This document shows, piece after piece, positions 34,656 to 44,790 of a stretch of 64,000 bases of DNA (position 1 is its first letter; each line of letters begins with the position of its first letter). Where the stretch lies: positions 6,489,415 through 6,553,414 of the forward strand of contig OZ022506.1 in assembly GCA_963989385.1 (NCBI GenBank), in the 5' to 3' direction. The notes under the pieces were generated by a model. The model searched no databases and was not told where the DNA came from. It saw nothing but the letters and a program-made list of their open reading frames with translations. The translations under genes were made by a program, and so were the position numbers. The DNA is from Ctena decussata. Lineage: Eukaryota; Mollusca; Bivalvia; Lucinida; Lucinidae.

Positions 34656-35711
34656 ATGAAAACCGTAACTATGTCGGAAAACGACCTTGGGATAGTTCTA
34701 GCAGTGACAATTGCTCTGGGAGTATGTGGAAATGTGTTGTCTTTTATAGTTCTGGTGAGTGGACGGAGGTGTAGAAAACTTTTCTGTTCAGCTTATTTGA
34801 TAGCAATTGCCATCACAGATACTATTATCCTTCTCCTACCGGCATTTGAATTATGTTTCTATCTACTGACAAAGACTATTTTACGGACTCTTAACCAGTT
34901 TTTATGCAAATTTCTGATGTTTTTGCTTTACTACAGCGCCCAGCTGTCATCCTGGATAGTTGTTGGGGTGTGTACGGCACGTGCTGTGAGCATATGGATG
35001 CCGCTACGAGCTCATGCGTGGCAGACCAGGAGTGCCATACCGTATATACTCATCATAATGACTGGCCTTTTCATCGTAGATTTGCCATTCATCATAGACG
35101 CAGAGCATATTTCGATCAAGCTAGACTCAAGTTTCTTGAATCTCTCTGACATATTGAAAGAATTAAATCTAACCAGTTTTGAAGATTTATATCAGCAACA
35201 CAAAACAAAAGAAACAGAAAGTTCTGTACTTCAAAGTGATGACGCCATTGATATCAGCTTTTGCATATTGAAAGCAGATTCTATCTACGCGAAAGGAAAG
35301 ATCCTAAGACCGATCGTAGTTGATCTCTGTTTAATTTTTGCCATACCCTTCTGTATCATCACAATAAGTAATTCTTTGATTATAACGAAGTTGTGTATCC
35401 GCATTCGGGTTTTCAGGCGGGACGAAACAAACAAGGCCTGTATAAGAGAATCCAGAATAGTTTCACTGACAACCCGGGTACTAATACTGAGTATCGTCCA
35501 TTGTTTGTCTACAGGCCCTATAGCTATTGCCGAGGTTATGAGAGCGTCGTCTTTGGCAAATGAAGTGACTTTCATAAGGCATAGTACACTCTATAAAGCA
35601 CTGAATTTGCTATTCTATTTAAACAGTGCGGTGAACTTTATCCTTTACTGTCTCTTTGGTGGTGAGTTTAGACAAGACTTACTTGATATGCTGCGACTGA
35701 GGAGAAAATAA
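34656..35711 (+). CDS. Class A (rhodopsin-like) G protein-coupled receptor, intronless coding region
   Basis: The 351-residue product has seven hydrophobic segments at about residues 12-34, 44-68, 82-108, 129-147, 218-246, 270-295 and 313-335. Landmarks of class A receptors are N26 in TM1, D55 in TM2, C84 with C203 in a long second extracellular loop (about 65 residues), P231 in TM5, P288 in TM6 and NFILY (327-331) in TM7 for NPxxY, preceded by LNSAV as in peptide receptors. The DRY motif reads A108-R109-A110: the arginine is kept but the acidic residue and the tyrosine are lost. The toggle tryptophan before P288 is absent. The C-tail is short and basic. It resembles lineage-expanded invertebrate peptide-receptor-like GPCRs; the ligand is unknown. 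The in-frame ATG at 34,671 (residue 6) is an alternative start. It converges on the lectin gene, 685 bp between stop codons. Confidence 0.9.
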   Translation: MKTVTMSENDLGIVLAVTIALGVCGNVLSFIVLVSGRRCRKLFCSAYLIAIAITDTIILLLPAFELCFYLLTKTILRTLNQFLCKFLMFLLYYSAQLSSWIVVGVCTARAVSIWMPLRAHAWQTRSAIPYILIIMTGLFIVDLPFIIDAEHISIKLDSSFLNLSDILKELNLTSFEDLYQQHKTKETESSVLQSDDAIDISFCILKADSIYAKGKILRPIVVDLCLIFAIPFCIITISNSLIITKLCIRIRVFRRDETNKACIRESRIVSLTTRVLILSIVHCLSTGPIAIAEVMRASSLANEVTFIRHSTLYKALNLLFYLNSAVNFILYCLFGGEFRQDLLDMLRLRRK

Positions 35712-35810
35712 TCACGATAAGAGTTGTGACATAAATGTTTATGATTCACGTTACTTGTAATGTTTCCATATGGCTTAATCCTTAAAGCACCAAAGTGACA
35801 ACAGTTGAAT

Positions 35811-35877
35811 TTACAAACAGCGTAGATCCAGATGAGGCGGTTCATTGTGAGCCGCCTCATCTGAATCTACACTGTTC
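35811..35877. mobile_element. Foldback element, family P copy 3
   Basis: TACAAACAGCGTAGATCCAG and TGAATCTACACTGTT flank the core GAGGCGGTTC...GAGCCGCCTC. It lies about 100 bp after the GPCR stop, possibly in its 3' UTR. Confidence 0.75.
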
Positions 35878-35879
35878 TC

Positions 35880-36395
35880 CCACTAGTTTTGTTTTTGAAA
35901 TTTTGCAGACATAAATTTTGTCGTCTGCCTTTTGCGCTTTAAGGGTTTAGACTAGATTTTCCTTTTGGTGTTTTTCAGCCGCACTCCCTTTGGTGTCCTT
36001 TGTTATTCTGACCGTCCACTGGTATTGTTATTCATTTCATTGCCATTATTTCGAGATGGGTCTATCCTTGAAAGAAGGAATTCACTGATATAGGAGCAAT
36101 ATATTTCCTATATGGCTTGAACCCCATTGAGAAAGGACGCAATGAAAAACAATTATAGCGTCGTCTCATCTTAAAAGTGTCCATTCACCGTAAAAGTTTC
36201 ACATCTCTTCGTCGTTCGATGTATTGTGTTTCCTTGTTTTTGTTGCTGTAGCCTTTCCAGCGTATTTAACGTACATTGGCATATTTTCAGGAAAAGCAAC
36301 ACTTTCATTTTCTGTTTTGGTTCCCTTCTCAATAGGGGCCATGTCTTTACGATAGAATTTGCCCTTAGAACTACGGTATGTTTCATCTTTATGGA
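35880..36395. other. Convergent intergenic segment
   Basis: It holds the 3' flanks of the GPCR (+) and lectin (-) genes. I see no canonical AATAAA in the expected place for either gene. Confidence 0.4.
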
Positions 36396-37021
36396 TCACC
36401 TAAAGCACGAACAATGTTTGAACAGCTTTAAGATGTCAAGTACGAATATAGTACCAAACACACAGACAATTACCACAACGCTGACAGCACCTATCTGTAC
36501 AGAGCTGGGACGGTCATCTGTTGCACTTTGCAGTTTCCTTTGAAACTTTCCAGTTTTCCGCTTTGGAATTTCTGACTTTCTTATCACTTCCTCAATATCT
36601 GTGGATGTTCCAGCTTGATTTAAGTTTTGTATTTCGTAAAAACTGCTGCACGGACATTGGCACATCGCATGGGGAACTGGAGAAGTTGAAGATGTACTAG
36701 ATCGTTGTGTACCGGAAAATGTGCCATGTGTTTGAAATCTTGACGAGGTCATAGTAGAAGTAGTGCTCGGGTTTGAAACTGAATTCGTGCCAGAATTTGA
36801 AGAACTTAGAAAAGTGATATGATGATTTGGGGAACTAGAAGTTTGTGTGATAGAACCTGAAGACAATGTCACCACTTCTGATCCGACTGAAACACCATTC
36901 CCTGTACTCTCTGAACAATTTATTTCATATGGTGATGTCAGTGTGTAATTGTATGTACTTCCGTTTGAACAGATGAAAACTTCCGAAGCATTCTGTATTG
37001 CTGAATTTCCGTTGATATCAT
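36396..37021 (-). CDS. Lectin gene, last exon: stalk, CxCPC motif, membrane helix
   Basis: The acceptor is CCACATTTCAG. The exon encodes a Ser/Thr/Asn-rich stalk with several NxS/T sequons, then MCQCPCSSF, then a basic run (RKSEIPKRKTGKFQRKLQSA), DDRPSSVQIG and the helix VSVVVIVCVFGTIFVLDI, ending LKLFKHCSCFR and TGA. The positive charges lie outside the helix on the stalk side, which is unusual for a plain type I anchor. Confidence 0.88.
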
Positions 37022-40000
37022 CTGAAATGTGGAAACAAAATGAACCGCAACACGACAAAATCAACAAAGTCGCACGTGCGCCCAGCAAAGAGTCAGATCA
37101 GCCTGGGCAGCCGCCCAGTCTGATTAGAGTGTTTGCTTGCGCTTAAAGGGTAAGTATGGATCTAAGCTAGCCCCATACGGAGAGCAAAGACCCTGATAAG
37201 ACTTGGCGGCTACCCAGGCTGATCTGAGTATTCGCTGGGTGCATATAACACTTTGTTGGTTTTGTCGTGTCGCGGCTCAAATGTGGTAACTATTTGTTAG
37301 ATTGTTTTTTGAGCGACTAGAAGTTGAATCCTGAAATGTCAGGGTTACATCTAGTGTTACATAGTTTTCATACACACATACGCAGATGCCTTTTCTGCCT
37401 TTTTTTCTGCTGTTTATTACTACCTTATTAATTAAGGGAATAAGAATGACAGGATTTGACCCGAAAAAGAGAAGATAAAGTGGAAGTAACACATTCTAAG
37501 GTATTGTGATGGGCATATCCTGGTGAAATATTTTTCTTCTTATAGCACGGGTAAAACATTTCCAGAAAACACAATTTAGCTGTATCAGCAGTCCTGTTCA
37601 TGTTACCGAAAACTTCTGTAGACTTCAGGCATAACACTGTAACGGAACTACATAAATGCTAAAAAACGCAAACGTCAGCATGAAATATTTAGCGAAGTCT
37701 ACACTGATGACTGCGGTATAATATATACTCGAAAAAAATATTAAGGGGTCAAACTTTTTACCTTCGATTTTGTTGAACATTTCAAACATCATTTCTATCT
37801 TCCATTTTGTTTATTTTTGCAAAATTTACACACATAAATTTTGAACCCATAGCCTTTGTGTTGACCAAGTCTAGGCTTCAAGTCAAATTACCCCTAAAAT
37901 GAAAGTGGTTTGAATTCCCATAGAGAATTGATAGTGTATCAGTTTGGTTGGGCATGTCTTCTAAAATTGCTATGGGTTTTAAACTTGTCACAGCTTGCTG
38001 ACCTTAAAATGATTAAATTTGATGGCCCTCGATCAATTTCGCAAAATATTTATGAATTGGCGGAATCAAAGATATTTGTGAATTCGCATCTTATGGACTT
38101 CTGACAACTTTAATTTGAGGGTAGTGTGAGCTGAAGTCTGGAACTGGTCAAGATAAAGGTTATAGTTTCAAACCTAAAGTGTACAAAACTTGCAAAATAA
38201 ATGAAATGGAAGGTAGAAATGATATTGTTTACCAAATGTTTGTAATGTTCCACCAATCGCAGGGCAAAAGTTTGACCCCTCAATATTTTTTTCGAGTATA
38301 GTCATACCAGAGTCTGTAAGCCTGTACCGCCGATACTCCACTCACTTGTGATTCATGGAGTGGGTTATCGATAGAGCATGCTGAGTAACTACATGTTACA
38401 ATAAAATTGCAAGTATTGGGACATACAGGTCTTTGCAAACAGTGAAGACATAGATCAGGCTGCTCCTACAAGGAGCAGTCTGGTCAATGTCTACACTGTT
38501 TGCCATTCTATCTGCATCTGTTTAGAGAATGACTGCATTTCAGACCCAAAATATTCCATTTCAGGACAATTACAGCAATTAATTCTGGGTTCGAGGTTAT
38601 AAAACTTGAGAATAATCTCAAACTCAAAATAAAGCACACTGATTGGCTGCCTCCGAGCACATGCTCAGAAGCAGCCAATCAGTGTGCTTTATTTTGAGTT
38701 TTAAAATGTACTAAAGTTTTATAACCTCGGGGCCTGGTGTCCCAACGTCAGATTTCTGATTTTTTATTGTCCAAACTTACATTGATAGCCATCTTTCACA
38801 TAAGAAGAAACGTTGACACCCACTTGAAAAAGATGATACACCTCTTCTGCCGTTTCACTAGTCTGTAGCCAGCAACTTTTATTATCGTATCGGAAAGTGA
38901 AGGCAGTGCAACTTTTACTCCTTGAGCATCGTGCCATGCACTGTGATACGCCTGTAGACTCGCTGGCAGAAACGTTGAAATTGCCGCTTTGGAGATAAGT
39001 TCGGGAAATAGGCACCAGACTGTCGTTAAGCTTAGTAAACATAATATCTCCTGTTGAATGGAAATGGAATGTGTGTCTTATGCATTTTTTCTGTATGCCT
39101 GTGAGTCATGGACCTTGTAAGTAAAGAAGAGATGAGGTGCTACCGAAGGTTACTGAACATTTTGTGCAAGGACCATATAACCAATGAGGAGGTTCGCATG
39201 AAGATCCAAGCAGCCAGTGGAGATTATGACGAACTCCTGACCTTGGTCAAGAAACGGAAACTAAGCTGGTTTGCCCACGTCTCAATGTCTTCTGGTTTAG
39301 CAATTCTGCAAGGCTCAGTGAAAGGAAAGAGAAAGAGAGTCAGGCAGAAGAAGAGGTGGTAAGACAATATTAAGGAACGGACAGGAATGGATTTTTCTAA
39401 CTCAACTAGGGCAGATGAAGACAGGACTAGGTGGAAATAGATTGTTGTAGAGTCATCGATATCAGCGATGCCCCTACGACCTTACAAGGTTATGGATAGA
39501 CTAGACTAGACTAGTCTTATGCAACATGATGATGAATTCAAACTGAAAGAACAAGGCAATAGTAATTGTTGCAGGAATGTAGTTACCTTTTGTTATCGAA
39601 CAAACAAGTACATTTATAAGGAGCCAAAGCTTCCGTTTGGCCAAATACTTCGCACAAGAAAACATTCACTGACTCTTTCTAACTTATTATTATATTAAAT
39701 TGATACATCTTTTACAATGTAATTCATAAAAGTATACACAGTAACAATGGGATACAGATTATATAAGCCGTAGATTTTCTTCTGAATCCCATTCAAGCTA
39801 CTGTATTGAGCAGTATTCTCGTGTGATTGTGGGTTAAGCGCCGGCCTACTGATCTCGCGGACCCTGGGTCGAGCCTCGCTTGAGGCGAGAATCTTTCCTA
39901 CCGTAAACAGGGTTCTATTACACATAGCCTTTCATTATCACCCTCCCGTCGTCCTGATATGACTGAAATACTGTTGAAAGGACGTAAAATCGCAAGTCAT

Positions 40001-43000
40001 CCATCCATTCATCTTATGTAATTGTATTGTTTATATTTGTTCGGTATGTTGATTAATATTGTTTACATTAAATATAAAGCAAAGAGTTACCAAGAACCAT
40101 TTTACATATGAAAGGGTGCAACTCAGTACAAAATCGCCCTGTGTGTTTGCCCAGTGCCTTGCTATCATTGAAGTTTAAGGTGGCGCACTGCTTCTGGCTA
40201 GCGGTAACATCTGTGATGGCAATTTTCTCATCATTCTTTAGAGGGTCGCAGCCGCTTTTGCTCCAGCTGGCGTTACAAGGATCGAGCCTGACATAGCCGC
40301 TCCAATATTCGAAATTCACGAAGCTGAAATGAAAAAAACATGCTGTTGAAATCAACTACTTTAAAAGTGTAATCAGATAACTGTGCCGAGGTGCTTATCA
40401 GAAAAAATCCGAATGACAGCAACAATTTTTTCACTTGTTGACGGTGTAAAACAAATATGAGCCGCGACACGAAAAAATCAACAAAGTGGCATGTGCGCCG
40501 CTCGAACACTACGATCAGCCTGGACTTCTGAGCAGTCTGATCAACATTTTTGCTGTGAGCTTAAAGAGTCGCTAAGGGTCTAAGCTACCGCCATGTGGAC
40601 AGCGAAGACTCTGATCAGACTGGGCGGATCTATGCCACTGCGTTGGGTTTTGTCGTGCCGCAGCTAAATTTTATCTTTCCCTTTTCCCCTCTTGAAGCAG
40701 AAAGTAGGACATGTAGGCTCTGCTCGGAGTTACCCTAAATTAAAGCTCTTATGAATCAACCTGAACCATGATATTATATTCATAATACTTCTTTGTTATA
40801 TTATTAGAATTTTCGCATTATCATTATGTCATCCTTGCATTGTAGTATGTTCCTTTTTGAGCTTTCTGAAACTGATACAAATTTTGAGAGGGGCGGTCGT
40901 GGTCGGACAAATCGCTTGTACTGAGTAACTTTCATTGCTGGGCCGCCAGCTAATTTGGATAATAATAGGGCAAGGGCCTTCTGTGCTTGCAGTAGCTGCG
41001 GGTGGGAGTTGTTTGGACATTTTTTACTCTTCTCTATCATATCTCATTTCTTTCTCCCTCTGGCTGGAAAACGGCTTGATATAGACTGAAATACTGTCTC
41101 ACAGAGCCGTTACACCCAAAACAACCAACCAACCAAACTACAAACTTTGAGAAAATTTTTGATAAACGACTGAAACTGCTGAATATTGTTATTAGGCGTA
41201 AAATCATTATCGGGCGCTGACTGATAAATCAAATACAATCACACCTTATACTATATTACACTGTTATGTAGATTATAACAATTTATACGGGTACATTTGT
41301 ATTATTCACTCGCAGATGGATCTTTCCAAATATGGAAGAACCTTCTGTTATCGGACTAAACGCTGCGGCCAAAGAAATACTCCCAACAGCGAGGTTGATT
41401 TCGTTAACGCGACAAACAAGAACCTCATAACTGATGACACTTGCAAAATTAATAAATTTTATAAAATGTATGTAGCTCATGTTTAAGGACTTGACAAATC
41501 TAACTGCCTTCATAACATTATTAAATAAGGACAACATCAAGGTTTTGAATACTATTCCGTCTTCCAGAGAGAATGGTTTGGACACGTGTTGGGTTCATTT
41601 TTACTTTGATGTTTCTTTGACGTAGCGTGATGACTACTTTTTTCGAGGCGCGGCCTCGTATAATTTCGATATTGTTCCACATTTCACAAGATTCCATTGG
41701 TCAATTAACGCGTATGACAAAATTTAGCCAATTATATCAAAGGTCAATGAATATTTAATCTTCGTTTTTTTCTCGTCGTACTGCACTGTGAATACTAGCA
41801 CTCTGTCTTATATTTTACAATAGAAATGTTATCGAAAACAGACGCAGATATTCAAAACTTTCTTTTTTTTCGTCGTAGATCTACTTTCGATTTCTACTTT
41901 CGGTTTAATACACACAAACAAACAAACATTGCAACATGTTTATAACTTTTTTGAAATTAGGTCAATTTCAAGATTGACCGCGGTCCATTTTTGAATTCAA
42001 AATTGGACAGCTCAATTTTGAGATAGGTCGTTGTCGCTACCCAGTGTCAAAATTACGGTTGTGGGTGCCTACCAACATAGCTTACTTATTCATGCAAGTT
42101 ATTGTCAAATCTTCAACTAGAGACATGTAACAAAACACACTTCATCTTTTTTTTTTAAAGATTTTTCTTGTTTCAATTTTGTTCTTTTCTACGTTTATTT
42201 AACAGTCTGTGGTTCGCTTGAGAATAAATCAATGTTTCCACAAGAAACACATCAGGCACACATCGTTGAATCAACAGTGAATCAACGTTGATTTAACGTC
42301 ATGACGTTGAATCAAGGTTGATTCAAGGTTGAATCAATGGTGTGTGCCAAATGGGAAGCATTATTCGTATACTGAAAGGATAATTGATATACAAAAAATG
42401 ATATTATACATGTAGTACAACTGCGTTTTGTTTATCTCAAATAAACATCAGGGGCCGGTTGTTCAAAATTAACGATGTCGTTAGTTAAGGTTTCGTTAAA
42501 AATTCAAACAGTAATATCTCAAACATGCCGATATTTTTGTTGAAAAAAATGTGAGAAGCTTTTCTTACAATTTTTCAACAAAAATATCAGTGTATTTGAT
42601 TATAAAGTTGTAAAACACTTAACGGGTTTACCTCTTAACGAGCTTGTTAGGCTAACGATGCTTTGAACAACTGGACCCAGGATGCAGTGAACAATTTTAA
42701 CATTCGGGCATTTTAAGATATAAACCACATGCAGAGGAGGCAAAATACGGTAGCTCAAAGAGAGAAAACAAGTTTAAAGTGAACAAAATGAAACCAATCT
42801 AGCAAAATCCATTATTTTTTTTATTTGTTACTTACTTCTCTTGGGACAAAAGCATGCTGTTGAAGGCCATAGATTTGCGTATATATTATCATTACCGTGC
42901 ACCAAACTCTGAAATCCCTCTGCAGTACATGTGGCGTTGGCATCAAACCACGTGACATGCTGCGGATATACACCAAACTTGAGTGTTCTTCTTGCTATAG

Positions 43001-44743
43001 ATCGACCTGAAAACACGTAGAAACGATGTTCATTGTCTAAGTTTAGAATTCTAAAAATAAGGACACCTACAACAGTTATCGTAACTGTCCTAACATAGGA
43101 ACAGGTTGGATTTACAATGTAGTTATGCGTATGAAATATGCAGATGGAATGGGAAATAGTGTAGGTGCTGATCAGACCGCTCTTATTTATCGTAAATTTT
43201 AAAAGAAAAACAAAATAAAATATAATAATTTGAAAGAGGAGGAGGGAAATGTTTTGTTGAATATGCTCAAACGACACAGAAGTAAACTTTTATGTATGCA
43301 TTCGTACAGTTAAATGATTACACAGTGTAAATATGAGACATGTCATGTGACTTCCAACAATGTGGCAATTGTGTTATGCGATATTCAGATCATCCTTCTC
43401 ATTTATTCAGGGTAATAACAGACCTCACTGGTAGCTCTATGGCTTTGGTTACTGATGTCACAGATGGCTGATGTGACAAGCAAAGTCTCTGATCAGACTG
43501 CACCTATGTGCAGTCGGATCAGAGACTTTGCTGGTCACAAATGCCATATTGTTCGATATCACAATCAAGTTCTGACAATGGCGTAATATCTTGGTAACCG
43601 CCATAAAGAAAGCACTTCTGATAGCAGAAACTCATAAAGCTATGATATGCTTAAACAAATCCGCAACCGCGGTGTATTTTGTTTTTTTTTCAGGAAACAG
43701 TTTTGAATTTCTTTGAACGAGGTATCCTCCAAAGGCACTGCAGAGTTTTATTCTAAAAATCCAGAATTCATATATGAGCTGTCTTTGATTTTTCTTTATA
43801 TTTTGCTATTTAAAGACAATCCCTAAGCAATGTTGTCCTGTATATTTCGCGGAAATTGTATTTAATGTAGGTTCCATATTGTCCATGAATTTAAAGTATT
43901 CACATTTTATGTAGTCAAGTCACCCTTCCTACCAAGTTATAATGGTTTTGTAACGAAACCAAGTGTCTTAGCCATTCAAAATCTTTTCAGCAAAACCTTT
44001 TATTAGCCAATTTAAACCAGAATAAAAAAAAAATTTAGTGCAAAATGCAGCCGCTATAATGTTTCAAAAAATAACGTTGAGGTTGCTTTCGATAAAAGTA
44101 AAAAGTATGCAAAGACCAGGAACTGAAACAATCAAAACCCAAATCCAGCTGGAAACAACTAAGATTACAAATAATCAAGATACAGAGAACATATGGCCAA
44201 ACGAGTGAGCAGCTTGTTCCCAAAAGGTGGCCACTCAGCAACCCAAACCGAACCAAAAATAATAAGAACATACATAAGGTAAAACATCACAGAAACTCTG
44301 ACACCAAAAACAGGCAACAGAGAACCACAACAGAACTACCGCCTTGGAACGGTCAGTAATGAATTACTGGGGGGCTTAAATCGATTTTACAGGCCCAACC
44401 TCACCCTCAGTTTCTGAAGTGGTACAAAACATGTAGTTGGTTGTTCGGCACTGCGCATTGCTTTGCTAGGAATAGGCCGCCCTTCTCACTTTTGAATTCA
44501 TATTGTAGGCAACGATGCACAACCAGTTTACAAAGATTTTCATTGTATTTACAACGGTTTTTGCCTTAAAGGAGTCTCACCGAAAAAGATAACATCAAAG
44601 GTTTGCCCAGTGGTGTGACTAGGACCTTATCAAATGCGTTGTAATTCAATAAAGAAAAGTGTCTTTGCATAGTGTTTGGTATCGTATTACAGGCAAAAAT
44701 ATAGTGATTTCTATACGTCCACTTGTCACCGAACGCCCCTCTT

Positions 44744-44790
<47 letters not shown>

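Noticed and set aside
34565..34774. 69-residue plus-strand frame overlapping the start of the GPCR
   Set aside because: It lies in a different frame over the receptor's first helix and has no domain; it is a shadow of the real gene and its leader.
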